64,000 nucleotides of DNA, taken from positions 62,001 to 126,000 of the forward strand of contig NAJO01000040.1 in the NCBI GenBank assembly GCA_002077065.1, given 5' to 3'. Of the stretch, positions 11,405-22,749 are shown one piece after another. Numbering within the stretch: the stretch's first letter is position 1; every line of letters starts with the position of its first letter. The notes under the pieces were generated by a model that made no database searches, had not been told where the DNA came from, and worked only from the letters and a program-made list of their open reading frames with translations. Origin of the DNA: Cryoendolithus antarcticus. Its lineage: Eukaryota > Ascomycota > Dothideomycetes > Cladosporiales > Cladosporiaceae. The translations under genes and the position numbers were made by a program.

Positions 11405-12113
11405 GTTGACTGTAGTCTTGACTTTTCTTCTTCGTGGTCTTGGGTAATTGAAGTGAGTGAACTGATACTCGAGCTATACTTGAAGATGGACTTCGAACGA
11501 TGCAATTTGACTAGTACAACGGGGTGATCGCGAGAAACACTGAGCCTTACCGGTGCGCGAGCTCTGCCTACTTTATGTTTTTCCAAGATCTCGCATCGCA
11601 TAGATCGGGCATTCGCCGGCCCAGTCGCCGCAATGAGGTGGACCTACCACATGCATCACACCATCGTGCGCAATTGGAGGCTTGGAGCCAAAGGAATGAT
11701 GTTGCCAGAACGCCGGTGACGGAGGCCAAGTCTGTTGGCCTAGATAACGAGTACACGGTGCTGATTGGTGCGCGAAGTTTCGTGAGGTTAGGTGCACATG
11801 TCAGCGGTATTGGAGCTGTATGACCGTTGCCGTTGGGAAAAGGGTTTTGAATGGGAATGTGTGGATGTGTGTCAATGGCAATAGTCATGGAGATGCAGTG
11901 TACAGTACTTCGCCTGCAATACGACGACGGGACGGGAAGTTGCAGCGTTGCGCCATTTCAATATCGAGAATTCGCGCAATGGATGCGATGGAGCAGGAGA
12001 TTGTGTTCGTTGCGAGGAAAAGGTATGATACACGCCATGACGCCGCGCACTAGATATACAACATCGCGCAACTCGTAAGACCCCCCTGCAGTCAAAATCA
12101 GAGACATGCGCTA
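11405..12113. other. Intergenic, no gene seen
   Basis: About 700 bp between two minus-strand genes: the promoter of the DUF3602 gene and the 3' flank of the mitochondrial carrier. Open frames in both directions are short and mutually overlapping. Nothing supportable. Confidence 0.35.
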
Positions 12114-13370
12114 TCAAGCCTTCGCCTCTGCAGGCGGCGCAGCTCCGCCAGTAGAAGGCAGACCCATGAAGATCTTGAATGAGTCGTAGATCATCCATTG
12201 CAAGCCAGTGAGCGTTCCGATCATCACGATACTGCGTTTGAAGTCAGTAAAGAGGTAAGAGATCGATGAAGATTGCTTCGGGTCACTCACCGAACAGGAA
12301 GACCATTCCATAGCCCGCCAAAGCCAATGTCCTTGTAAATACGCGAAATCGCAGCACCACCACCTTCGCCAGGCTTCCTCGTAGCGTTCAGCTTGCTGAC
12401 CATGACGTCTGCCGGGTGAGATACAATAGCACAAAGAATACCAGCGAGGTAGCCACCAGTGAAAGCGATACCGGTCTGTTGGCCCTTGGTGTAGTCGGAC
12501 TTCTGCCCTCCGAGGCGGGCATAGATCATCTCAACGATCGTCTCAAAAGACGCGAACTTCATCATCGTGTACGGGATCTGACGAGCCCACAGCGGGTAGA
12601 GACCCTTGTAAAGCCCAGCCACACCCTCAGCCTTGACGATCTTGTTGATGCCGTCCAGCGTTCCGGTCGCGAAAGGCGGCAGCGTTGTCTGCATCCTGAC
12701 CTTCACAGCCTCAAGCGGACAAAGCCCAATATCAGCAATGAACTCCGCGGACGCAGAGCCAGCAAGATAGATCGCAGTTTTGTTCTTGTACGCCGCCTCA
12801 GGTCCAGCCAAGTCCGAGTAGAATTTCTTGAAGTACTCGTAGAAGCCGTATTTGGCTGCACCCTGGACCGAGTAGCCGAAGAACGTTGGACTCCCGCCTG
12901 TGTAGATTCCGCGGAAGCCGTCGGAGGCTATGATGGTGCGCCAGCCTTGCAGGTTGCCGCTGTAGAGTTTGCTGTTGACTTGGCGACGGCATTTGACGAG
13001 GTCGAGGGGTGTGACAGCCCAGTGGGTGAGACCGCAGGCCATGAGGCCGCCGAAGGTACATGTTGCCTGGCATTGATTAGCTTAGCTCACCGAGCTCGGT
13101 CTGGGCTGGCAGACTAACGTAGTATTTCCCGCTGTACAGCTCTATCTTGCCGGTCTTTGCCTGAGCTTCTTGCGACAGCTTGGTGTACTCTGCGACTGCG
13201 GCATCACTGAGCTGGGCGGTTTTCTGCTTCGCGTCCTCTGCCACACTCCATGATGGGTACAGCTCCGTCCGCGCCAGCGCCGGACTTCGTTTGGGAGCTT
13301 GAGATCGGTATGGCGAAGCTTGACCGAATGTTGCGCTCAACGCGCTCGCCGTAGGGAAGAGGGAGGCCAT
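12114..13370 (-). CDS. Mitochondrial phosphate (copper) carrier, Mir1/Pic2 type
   Basis: Exons 13370-13119, 13066-12291 and 12231-12114 (52- and 59-nt introns) give 381 aa. The three mitochondrial-carrier repeats each carry the P-x-D/E-x-x-K/R signature: PLDLVKCR, PLEAVKVR and PADVMVSK. The splices restore SGKYY-ATCTFGG and LPVR-IVMIG, both family-typical. Pic2/Mir1 proteins sit in the inner mitochondrial membrane and import phosphate with protons; Pic2 has also been linked to copper. The N-terminal ~85 residues before the first helix are longer than usual and may form an alternative leader, so the exact start is uncertain. Confidence 0.93.
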
Positions 13371-13840
13371 ATCTGTTTGCGCCCTTTGGTTGTCGCACTA
13401 TCAGCTACCGTGCTCGGCTTTATCGCGGTCCTCTTCCACAGCTGCCGTTTCGCCTTCCATGCTTCTTCCTGCTATTCGTGTTGTACGTGGAAGGAAATCT
13501 TGACACCCACTTACCTCTCGCCTACTTCTACGATCACTCGTGCTTAGATCTCGTCACTACAGTACTGTTATACTGAAGCACAAGAGCAAGTTGATAGCTC
13601 GAGCTGGGACCAAGCATATCTCCGCAGCTCACTGGCGCGCATTGACCATGACGTCGGTTCGCGCAGGGCAGCCACGCTAAACTCTAAAAAGTGTGAAGTG
13701 AAGTGAGAGTGAATCGCATGTGATCCAAAGAGTATTGACATAGCATCCTCAATCCTCAGATAATCAGCGAACGACTTCACGACCAGCAATAAACCTCTCC
13801 GAACCCATCACCGCCTGCGATTGCATGTCGGACTAACATC
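13371..13840. other. Divergent intergenic region
   Basis: About 470 bp between the head-to-head starts of the carrier gene (minus) and the CBS-domain gene (plus). It contains both promoters. I see no distinctive element. Confidence 0.4.
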
Positions 13841-14396
13841 ATGTCGCACCCGAATCCTCCACTGACTGCAGACCCGGGAGCACCACAACAGAGCACATCC
13901 CAATGGGCTAACAAATTCCGAGGCGTAGGAAGCACGGAAAGCCATTTCCCGTCACAGTCTCTGACATTCATATCAGGCCAACATAGAAGACCTCGACCCC
14001 CCACCCGCCCTCTCAGTCCATCCGCAAACCCCCATCCATCAAGCGTTACTCACAGCCTTCGAACGCGACTACACCCACCTCACAGTGCTACACCCCGAGA
14101 CCAAGTCCCTCCTCGGCTACATCTCTGTACCTTCTATCAAGACCCAATTGGCCTCGAAAGCGGTTTCAGAAGTCGATTCCGTCGAGAAAGCCATGGTGAG
14201 TTTCAAGAGGAAGGGACGAACGTATAAGTTGATCACCATGGAGACGCCGCTTGAGGAGCTGCAGGCCTTCTTTGAGGGAGCGGGGACGGGGAGGAAGGAG
14301 GAGTTTGCAGTTGTGACGGACCCGGCACGGCGATTTGTGTTGGGCGTCGCTACGAGGGGGGATCTGGAGGAGTTTGTCAAGAGGAGGCCGGCGTGA
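13841..14396 (+). CDS. CBS-domain protein
   Basis: Exons 13841-13924 and 13977-14396 (52-nt intron) give 167 aa. Splicing joins NKFRG to ANIEDLDPPPALSVHP, then two CBS motifs: AFERDYTHLTVLHPETKSLLG and EFAVVTDPARRFVLGVATR with the terminal DLEEFVKRRPA. CBS pairs bind adenosyl ligands and act as regulatory modules. No catalytic domain is present. This is a small stand-alone family widespread in filamentous fungi with no assigned role that I know of. Confidence 0.87.
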
Positions 14397-15414
14397 GAGG
14401 TGGCCGTCTTGTAATGAAGAGCCGTGCGCCTGCTCGAGGGGCGGCGAGACCGTTGACGATCTAAAGGAAGCTCGCATCCGCGTTCGACATCTAGGTCAGC
14501 TACAGGGGCAGGCCAAGCCTGGAGGATTGCGACGACACATCCTGGAGCCGCTCCGAGTGCTCAATGATAAGGGTCGTCCGGATCCGCCGATTCACTCGTT
14601 CAATAGAGTAGCAAAGATCCTCGCGAGTCAAGGCAGCGTGGCTGCCAATGCGATTGTCACCATCGTAAGTGCAGCACCCCGGAGAAGCGGGTGGCATGGC
14701 TATCATGAGCTCGATGGTCGTGTCGACGACATGGTCGATTTGCTTACCAATCGAAGCAGTCCCCAAACCCCGGAACAGTCGTAGACGAGTTCGTGGACAA
14801 GGTACAATAGTGCCGGACTCGTATATCAGGTCGTGGGGCAGAAAACTTCGAAGTGTCCGACGCTGCCAATGATAGAACACCACTCGTATGCTGGATGTCT
14901 TCGACAGAGGCTGATCATCAAGATAGTCACTTTGCTGCAATTAACACTAGATCTGGTGATGGCTCTCCTCTGTTCACTAGAGAGTATTCCATCTCTTGTA
15001 GAACAAACGAGTCTTAAACAAGGAATATCACACTTCTGGTAACATAATCACACATAGTACTGATAGACGAACGACGATCTGCCTCGCCAGGATATTTATT
15101 GGGTCACTGTATTTTCTATCAAGAACATAGATTGCGTTCTTTTCTGTTAATGCGCCTCCCGTGTCGCCATAACCCAGCGACAACCCGACCACGCGACGCA
15201 ATAACCACATCTCGTCTGAGTGCAAACCAGCGTACAATCTTGCGGACACGGCGGTAACAGAAACGCTCAGCAGAATATCATATAACTGGCCGCGCTGGCT
15301 CGGCACCGAGCCAAAGTGTTTCTACGTTGTGACAAGCACAAGCAATTCTAGTGTAGTCTATGTCCTTCATCACATGTGATGGTATATACTAGCATATGCA
15401 AACCTGTAGGAGCC
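14397..15414. other. About 1 kb with no supportable gene
   Basis: Overlapping open frames on both strands near 14335-14940 code for unrelated unrecognised peptides without splice support. The A/T-richer part near 14930-15400 looks like ordinary intergenic DNA. Confidence 0.35.
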
Positions 15415-16696
15415 TCATGTGCTAGCATGTGAAGCCACGATATTGCTGAAGTATCCGTGAGGCTGCTCTTGATCAATCGCCAACTGCTCCATCCCCTCAA
15501 TGAAAAGCATTTCGTCCTTGTACTCGGCGACGAAGTCTTCGATATTGTCGGCGCGAGACATGCGCAAGCTGTGTGTAGGGATCAGGTTCACGTCGCTCAT
15601 CATGCTGATATCTGGTAGAAGACTGGGATCGCGCATGTGCTTGTGGTAGTGCTTTTGCAGCTCCTCTCTGTCCGCCTTGAGTCCACCGCCCTGGCGGAGG
15701 CACTCGCTCCATGCGCCGTGCGCGAGCAAGATCCCCTTCTTACGGATAAGAGTCTGGTATTCGATCATGTTGGCGTCGGTGAAGCGCCAGATCTTCTCGA
15801 GGGCGATAGAGTTGTTTGCGTGGCGGATCGTGAGCTGAGTGATGATCATTGGGCATTCGTCGAACTGGGCGAGAAGCATAGCCTTGATCTCGGCTTCGGA
15901 CTTCGCTCTCCAAGCTGCCTCTCCACCAGTATCGCTCATCATCTTTAAGACAGCCTCGACGAGATAGGTGAGGGTATTGCCTTCGCCCCAATTGAACACC
16001 TTGGTACGATGCATATTGTGTCACTATCTTTCGTCGCGGTGATCTTGTCAACGACCTGTTTGGCGAGATCGAACGTCAGATGACCGTAGCCAACCTCGAT
16101 ACTCGCTCGTTGCATCGTTTCATCTCATTGTCCTGGCGACCTCCAGGGGCGTCAGGACCTGTCAAATGGGATATTTCTACGCCTTTCATCACGTTTTCGG
16201 CCGGAGAGCTGCGCAGGAGAGCGTTGTGCGTATAACAAATCGCCGAATCACGTGGCTGGCGGTACTGCTCCAAGTCCGACTTCTCCAGGAAATGCAAACG
16301 AGTATTTGGAAGCCCGAGAGTCCTGCGCTTTGTCTTCGAACCTTGATGGTATAAGTCCTCCGTCGTATAGAAACGGAGGAAGTAGTTCTTGTGCAATGGC
16401 TGAACGTCAACATGCATCCCGTCGTTTGCTGCGGTGTTTCTGAGCGTGCTCGCTGCGCCCGACGGGGTTGACCTGATCGTGACCGAAGCGGCTGGCCTCA
16501 CCGTCGAGCGTGTCGTCGTGGAGGAGGTACGGCTCTGTCCTGTCAAATGGGAGCTTTTCGCGCTTGACTTTATTTTCGGCCGAAGGGCTTGAAAGGCTAT
16601 GTCTCTGGCATGTGTGGGCGGCCGCTCTCGACTAGCCTTCTGACATCTGGGCGCAGGTCGGTAGCGGTCCGCTGCACGAGGCGCTCGTAGTGACAC
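15415..16696 (-). CDS. Unrecognised three-exon gene
   Basis: I do not recognise the family. A consistent model is exons 16696-16159, 16105-16056 and 15999-15415, with introns of 53 and 56 nt, giving 390 aa in frame. The 3' exon is clearly coding-like (195 codons, mixed charged/hydrophobic, e.g. FNWGEGNTLTYLVEAV and ADNIEDFVAEYKDEML). The join gives TFDLAKQ-VFNWGEG. Donors are weak (GTCCTG, GTCGTT), so the middle exon is tentative. Translation could start at the methionine near 16417 rather than 16696. The first exon contains two copies of a segment ending SHLTG. No signal peptide or membrane helix is visible. It lies tail-to-head behind the YPT35 gene on the same strand. Confidence 0.45.
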
Positions 16697-16916
16697 AGCT
16701 CCTTACGAAGATGCCGCATGTAGAGTCACTGGAGACCTAGGGTGATGCGTGATGTGAATGGGGAGCTTCGACCCAAGGCAGGGAACGTTGCTGATAAGTA
16801 AAGGACTCTGGCGCAGGTCAGCCGAGTCCCAGCCTGAGCACCTGTACTCGAAACATCGTACCCCACCAGGAAAGGTTGTGAGCGGCAACATCGCCAGGCG
16901 TGGAAACATTGATCGT

Positions 16917-17659
16917 TCAGGAGAAGATGAAGTCCTTCAGTATGGGTGAGGCGGCGAACTCTGGGTTGAGCAGGATACAACTGTTCGTAGTCAGCACAGA
17001 TCTTGGATCGGGGCAGTAAGGCGAGTACGTACTTCATGAAGTGATTCAGTCCATTCTTGCGATGCTCAAGGAACTCAGGCCGGAAGCGGGAAACAACGCT
17101 TTTGCGAGGGAGCGGTGGTATGCTAGCCTCAGAATATGGGAATGCCTTGATGAGGTTGGTGCGCAGTCTATCGAACTCCGAGTATCTATCATGAAGTAAG
17201 CATCCTTCTCGAAGCTACCTGTACAGGATGACTAGTCACGGCAACAACATACCTCTTCCTGATACTCATCACGCCTCCTTTGAGCGTAGCCACACTACAA
17301 TTCCACACCAGATACGCTCCAATTCCCGTGGGTCCAGAGACAATCACATACTCATCTACCGTCACCGACCTAGCCCAGCAGCCAAGACTCTGCTCGTGTG
17401 AGGCGGACGAGTGGTCTTCGAGTGATATGGGTGCGGGCCGAGTCTCGACGATGGACTGGTACGAGACCGTGCTTATGGAGCGATCGTGCCGCGTCAGCCA
17501 GAAGGGAGGAGAGGAGTCGGAGCTTGCACGTGGTGATGTGTGCAAGTCACTACTCGGACTAGGTGGTGCCGATGAGGTATGCTCATCATTCGCGTCTAGT
17601 CGAATGCTGCCAATCCTGGTGTCTGGCTGTCGGTCCTGAGGGGGCGGGGATGACCCCAT
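16917..17659 (-). CDS. YPT35: PX-domain endosomal protein Ypt35
   Basis: Exons 17659-17253, 17185-17033 and 16980-16917 (67- and 52-nt introns) give 207 aa. A serine/proline-rich N-terminus is followed by a PX domain. Its lipid-binding core is RKR-YSEFDRLR (first splice), then the PPLPRKS loop, SRFRPEFLEHRKNGLNHFMN and ILLNPEF. PX domains bind phosphatidylinositol 3-phosphate. Yeast Ypt35 recruits Vps13 to endosomes and the vacuole, and the disordered N-terminus is where such an adaptor motif would lie. An upstream in-frame ATG at 17833 would add 58 residues, so I chose the shorter form. Confidence 0.87.
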
Positions 17660-18677
17660 GCGGCTCGATGCGGATAGTCCTACGGGATAATATGCAAGAT
17701 GTGTCTGTCCGATGTACAACTGTACTGCGCTAGACCTTTGCTGATAGTAGTAGATGGAGACGCGTCTGCGCGGTGGCGAGGGGTTGGGCGGTGGCAAGCT
17801 GGTGGTGAGGCGGGATGTGGTTATGGCTTGCATGTACAGTGCAGGTCACTACTAAAATCGTCCCACGCTTTTTCGGCTGAAGGCAGGAACGACCGGCAAT
17901 GTGGATATACCTACTCACACACCCTACATTTACTTGAACATCCGCAATGATCTGGCAGGACGCTTTCGAGATACGTATTGCCCATCACACTATAGGAATA
18001 CAACAATCTTTCCACCTGACAGCGTCCACAGCAACCATCGTTGGTCAAAGTGGGTCTCGGATATCTCACATGCATGCAGGCGCGATCTATTCAGGGTTGC
18101 CAGGATCAGCGCCGCGCAGGGGTCCGTTCTCTCGACACTCCACTCCCGAACGCCCTCAAGCAGCTACATTTCTTCAAAAGCGTCTTCATCGGGCAGCTCG
18201 GGCCCTTCGCGCAGATCGGGCGAGAGCTACTGCACAGCATGATACTCGTGCAGATACAGTACGGGAGCACGATTCGCGTCTGACGGCAATGCGGTGGCTG
18301 AAGTGGATCGACGAGCTCGTTTGCTACACATTTCAGGTCATAGCTTCAACGGCTGGAGAGATAGATTCGGGGGCTAGCACCAGAACACGGATGAATCTGT
18401 TCATAAACCCCGTGGGCCCATGCCTGGCCTGTGTCTCATGTAGGTAGACGCCCGTTTACGACTTCTGCGAACTGTTTATTGCTGCTTCCTTTCCTCCATC
18501 CATCTTGTACAGCACTTGACTTCCATCGGATTTGCATTCGACGCATTGTAAGTGGTTGAAGGCAAATGCATACGGAAGATCTTCGCTGACCGAATAGCCG
18601 CCTCCAGCATATTATAATACCGCCCCAGACTACGAAGCATTCGATTGTTTTCGTACACCACCATCTTAGCCGCCACC
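17660..18677. other. Divergent intergenic region
   Basis: About 1 kb between the YPT35 start (minus) and the GPI-protein start (plus). A 166-codon plus-strand frame at 17947-18447 has no recognisable motif. Nothing is supported beyond promoters. Confidence 0.35.
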
Positions 18678-19402
18678 ATGAAGACCTTCACCGCGATCAC
18701 GCTCGGCGCCACCCTCTTCACCACCCTCGCAACCGCCCAGCAGCAATACCAAATCGACCCCACCTCCGTGAACATCACTCTCCGCAACAACTGGTGTGGC
18801 AATGAGGTCGCACAATGTCCTGTATGTCCTATCACCCTCCTGCGAAAACTCAATACATCCACTAACACCACACCCTCCAGCTCATCTGCTCCCAAGTCAC
18901 CGGCTCCTTAACAATCACCTCCAACACCTGCGACGCCCAATCCCTAACCTACTCCTGCGTCTGCTCCGACGGCACCTCGCCCAACATAACCGAGTACACG
19001 CAAACACTCCCCTTCTTCATCTGCCAGGAGTGGGGAAACCAGTGCTCCTCCAACTGCGGCACGGATAATACCTGCGTTGCTGCGTGTCGGCAGAACCATC
19101 CCTGTGGTGCGCAGAGCCCGATAAGAGCGAATACTAGCACGTTGACGAGCACCATGAGCTCGACGATGAGTGGAAGCTCGACTGGGGCGGCGGCGAGTGT
19201 TACGGGGGGTGAGACGGTCTACAGTGGGTTCGCGGGCGCGAGTGCTAGTCAGCCTAGTGGTGGCGGTGCTGCTGCTGCATCGGCCAGTGCTACGGGTGCT
19301 TCTTCCGCTGGGACGAGGGTGGTTGCTTTGCAGTTTGGACAGAGCGCTGGGTTCCTTGCCCTGGGCGCTGCGTTCTTCGGCGGCTTCGCGTTCCTGTTGT
19401 AG
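18678..19402 (+). CDS. Secreted GPI-anchored DUF7707 protein
   Basis: Exons 18678-18821 and 18881-19402 (59-nt intron) give 221 aa. The ATG sits in GCCGCCACC context, an ideal initiation site. A signal peptide (residues ~1-20, LGATLFTTLATA) precedes a cysteine-rich domain with a regular C pattern (WCGNEVAQC, LICSQVTG, TYSCVCSDG, CQEWGNQCSSNCG). A Ser/Thr/Ala/Gly-rich, probably O-glycosylated stalk follows. It ends in a hydrophobic tail (FLALGAAFFGGFAFLL) for GPI attachment. This layout is that of the DUF7707 family of fungal cell-surface proteins. The function is unknown. Confidence 0.9.
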
Positions 19403-19928
19403 ACAAGCGCACTGACAGCACTACAAGGAGACGAGTGGGCTGTTTGAGGTGTACGAGGCCTGTGGACATAGTTTTGAGCGTTGACTACAGCGGGTTGCAG
19501 TGGGAATATTGCTTGGAAAAGGTAGTCGGTAGCGCTCGGTAATGGTACAAATTGGCGAAGGTTACAGTTTTGCGAATCTCGATCACAACACCGGATCTCT
19601 CATTCACCATCGTGGCTCACTTTCGTACCATTTCGTTGCGCCGTTCACCACCCTCGACCAATTTGTTGAGCTGGAGGCGCTCAGGGCATCTTTCCTAGCG
19701 CCTCGCCTAAGTAAACATACCCCAGGTTCGGCTGGGGCCAGTGGAGATCCTGGTCGTGAGGCTTATTCCCGATCCTAGTGTCGAGATCTCGTTCATATTA
19801 CATTGGCCAAAATGTAATCCGCAAATCTTTCCCTCGCCGCCGCGGACTGAGATCCACGGAGTAGCTGTAACATTCAGGCGGCGTGGTACAGAGCATCGTG
19901 TCCTGAGCTTGATCTTCGAATCGCTAGC
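19403..19928. other. Intergenic, no gene seen
   Basis: About 530 bp between the 3' end of the DUF7707 gene and the start of the CitE-like gene, both plus strand. It probably holds the 3' UTR and the next promoter. Confidence 0.4.
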
Positions 19929-20996
19929 ATGTTTACAGCAGCTCAGGTCGTGCGGAGAGCACAGCTCTATGGTAAGTATCAAGACTGCACATCCGATCGG
20001 AGACAATTACTATCCTAGCGAGATCCTTGACCTCGATCAGCTTCTTTGGAATCTCCATGATCCAAAGCTAACAACAACCCAGTCCCCGGCTCCTCCATGC
20101 GTTTCCTCGAAAAGTCCCGCTCCCTCCCCAGCATAGACAGCATAGCCTACGACCTCGAAGACAGCGTCACGCCCTCCAAGAAACCCGAGGGCCGCTCCAA
20201 CATCCTCTCGATTCTGAACCGCGACCGCGTGCCTGGGATCCGTGAGCAGGCTGTACGAATCAACAGCGTTGGCTCTGGCTTCGCCCTAGACGACTTGACG
20301 GAAGTGCTGAAGGGCAAGCACTTAGATTGTCTGGTAGTGCCGAAAGTAGATTCGGCGAGCGATCTGCATTTTGTGACGGATGTGTTGAGGCAGAAATTAC
20401 CGGAGAGGCATGCAGCGAATTCGAAGAATCCGGTGAAAATTGTGGCGCTGGTTGAGTCTGCGAGGTCTGTCATGAATTTGCATGAGATTTGCGCTGCGAG
20501 TCCGTACTTATCTGGTCTCACGTTCGCGGCCGAGGACTTCGCACTCGATCTATCCATCACGCGAACGCCGGATCTCCACGAGTTCATGTACGCCCGCAGC
20601 GCGATCGTCACAGCCGCACGCGCCTTCAACATCCCTTCAGCATTGGATCTCGTCTCCACGACCTTCCGTGGCGAAGAGGGAAAGCAGTTCCTGCAGAAGG
20701 AGAGCGAGAACGGCAAGCGATTCGGATTCAATGGCAAGCAGTGTATTCATCCCGATCAAGTGGAGATTGTGCAGAATGTGTACTCGCCTTCGGAGCAGGA
20801 GGTCGAGTGGGCTGTGAGAGTTGTACTATGTGATCAGAAAGCTGATGCGCAGGGGCGAGGGGCGTGGACGTTGGATGGGAAGATGATCGATGTGCCTGTA
20901 GTTGGCAAGGCGAAGGCCATCGTTGCGAGAGCTGAGGTTTGTGGGATTGATGTTAAGGGGTTGCAGGAGAAGCACAAGGATGAGGAGCCGCAGTGA
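19929..20996 (+). CDS. CitE/CLYBL-like HpcH-family lyase
   Basis: Exons 19929-19971 and 20083-20996 (111-nt intron, AGCTAAC branch) give 318 aa. The first exon encodes MFTAAQVVRRAQLY, and the splice completes AQLYVPGSSMRFLEKS, the conserved opening of the citrate-lyase beta-like family. Further motifs are YDLEDSV (metal-binding acidic pair), RINSVGSG, VVPKVDSASD, ALVESARSV, AAEDFALDL and GKQCIHPDQV. Members cleave or condense short CoA esters (citramalyl-CoA, malyl-CoA) in a magnesium-dependent TIM barrel. In animals the homologue CLYBL is mitochondrial. The short basic N-terminus here could be a weak mitochondrial signal. The exact substrate is not determinable. Confidence 0.88.
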
Positions 20997-21043
20997 GCGT
21001 GAAGTATGGTGACTTCCTGTATATATGGACATACTGCTCAAGC

Positions 21044-22138
21044 TCAGTACCCCCGCTCCCTCCTAACGACGTTTATCAACCGCTCCCCTTTCTGCCTCCT
21101 CTCCAAATTCACCTCCAGCACCTGAAACGCCCGTTCGAGATACGCCTGCCCAACACCACTCACATGCGGCGTCACAATCACATTCTCCAAATCCCACAAT
21201 TCGCTATCCTCAGGCAACGGCTCCGGATCCGTCACATCCAGCGCCGCCCCCGCCAGTGTCCCATTTTTCAACGCCTCAATCAGCGCCAGCTGATCAATAA
21301 TCGCCCCCCTCGCAATATTCGTCACGAACGCCGGTTTCTTCCCGCCCTGGCTTAAAATCTCAAACTCCTTCTTCCCCAAAAAATGCGTCGTCTCCTTCGT
21401 CAAAGGTACGGAAACCAACAGCCAATCGATATCCTGCCGCAAGAACTCATGCAGATTCCCCTTATCCAGCCCACTATACCACTCACTCGGCACCTCGCCC
21501 TCCTTATCCCCAGTGTCAGGCACAATGAACCCCGGATCCCGCCGCTTCTCTGGCGTATTCTTGGGTGTAGCCGTGTAAGCTATAACATCCATTCCCAGCG
21601 CCTTCGCCACGCGTCCGACTTGCCGTCCTATACTGCCATACCCTAGCACGCCGATCCGTCGACCTACCCAGTCGCGCACATTATGGTAGTCATCCCCTGC
21701 GCCTGTCTTCCCCCAGCGGTGCTCTTTCTGCAGTTCGTAGAGTTGCTTGTACTTGTGACTTTGCACCAGGGCGGTCATGACGGCCCATTCTGCGATCTGT
21801 GGGCCATGAATGCCAGAGCTTGTCGTAATGGTGACATCTGAAGAGATGTAGAGCGGGTGGTGTTGGATGTGGTTGCTGCCTGCGCTGAAGAGGTGGAGCC
21901 AGTCGAGATTCGGGGCGTCTTTTGAGGGATCCGGGGGCAGGACGTTGAAGGTTACGAGTATTGTTACCTTTGCGAAGGTGGACGCTGGTACGTCGACTAG
22001 TTTGGGGGATGTGGAGTTGACTTGGATGGAGGTTACGTCCATGTCGGGGAACTTCTTTTGGAGGCGGGCGACTATTCCCTCGGGGATTGCTTGCGGCGCT
22101 GCGATGAGGAGGTGCTCTTTTGCTGGTCCGCCGCCCAT
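21044..22138 (-). CDS. NAD-dependent D-2-hydroxyacid dehydrogenase
   Basis: A single exon of 364 aa. The Rossmann loop is GVLGYGSIGRQVG (residues ~165-177). The catalytic set is visible as the arginine in NIARGAIID, the glutamate in DPEPLPEDSELW and the histidine in TPHVSG. An insertion of about 40 residues follows the dinucleotide fold (TPKNTPEKRRDPGF). Such enzymes reduce glyoxylate, hydroxypyruvate or related 2-ketoacids, and the fungal members are mostly of unknown substrate. It is convergent with the CitE-like gene (48 bp apart). Confidence 0.9.
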   Translation of the reverse strand: MGGGPAKEHLLIAAPQAIPEGIVARLQKKFPDMDVTSIQVNSTSPKLVDVPASTFAKVTILVTFNVLPPDPSKDAPNLDWLHLFSAGSNHIQHHPLYISSDVTITTSSGIHGPQIAEWAVMTALVQSHKYKQLYELQKEHRWGKTGAGDDYHNVRDWVGRRIGVLGYGSIGRQVGRVAKALGMDVIAYTATPKNTPEKRRDPGFIVPDTGDKEGEVPSEWYSGLDKGNLHEFLRQDIDWLLVSVPLTKETTHFLGKKEFEILSQGGKKPAFVTNIARGAIIDQLALIEALKNGTLAGAALDVTDPEPLPEDSELWDLENVIVTPHVSGVGQAYLERAFQVLEVNLERRQKGERLINVVRRERGY

Positions 22139-22749
22139 GGTCGCGGTGATTGTAGCTGCTGTTTGCTTGCTAGGCTGTAGTTGAAAGGGCCAAAGGCGAG
22201 TTAGAGGTGATAGAGGATGAATGGGGTATGGCGTTGGTATGGTAGATAGAGAGATGAAAGAGCTTTACTTATCCGCTATCACTGGCGCAACGTGCGCAGC
22301 ATCTACAATTGCCTGTTGTTGTGGTATGGCATGATGGCATCGAAGGATGACGCCAGAGTGTGGAGCTTCCGTCGTCGGCCAAGCACAGCTGTATTATCGA
22401 TCAGCACCATGTAGATACCACGGGAGCACAAGGAAGATGGGGCTGCGAGAAATGGAGCACGATCCGTTGCAAGTCAAGCGTGAGGAAATGTTTGGCCATA
22501 GTTGTTACTCAAGCATCTTTTCGGCCTCATGAACGCCGTCTGCTAGTGTACAAGCAACTCTCGCCTCGTCCCAATCAAGCTTGCTCTCATGCTCGCCCCA
22601 TTGCCGCCATCTGTTAAGAGGCATCCTGGCAGCGCTTCTTCGAAGCCACAATGGCAGCTACGCGCCGCGAAGATTGTAGACATCGACCATAAGCTGCTTC
22701 GCGCAATCAACCCCCACCTCCGGCTCAGCTCCATCACGGCTCAGCTCCA
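22139..22749. other. Promoter region with 16-bp tandem duplication at its edge
   Basis: About 610 bp between two minus-strand genes. A 16-bp unit (GGCTCAGCTCCATCAC) occurs twice in tandem at 22722-22737 and 22738-22753, the second copy crossing the stop codon of the PWWP gene. Nothing else is recognised. Confidence 0.5.

Noticed and set aside
11319..11601. Extended 227-aa frame upstream of the DUF3602 protein
   Set aside because: It reads through the 52-nt intron in the wrong frame. The ATG at 11404 plus splicing rebuilds the family's GRGGAGN repeat.
14335..14940. Plus and minus frames of ~146-149 codons after the CBS gene
   Set aside because: Mutually antisense, no recognisable family and no intron pattern.
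17947..18447. 166-codon plus-strand frame
   Set aside because: No motif, incoherent composition, and it lies in a divergent promoter interval.
20147..20737. Minus-strand frame opposite the CitE-like gene
   Set aside because: A shadow of the strongly supported plus-strand lyase exon.
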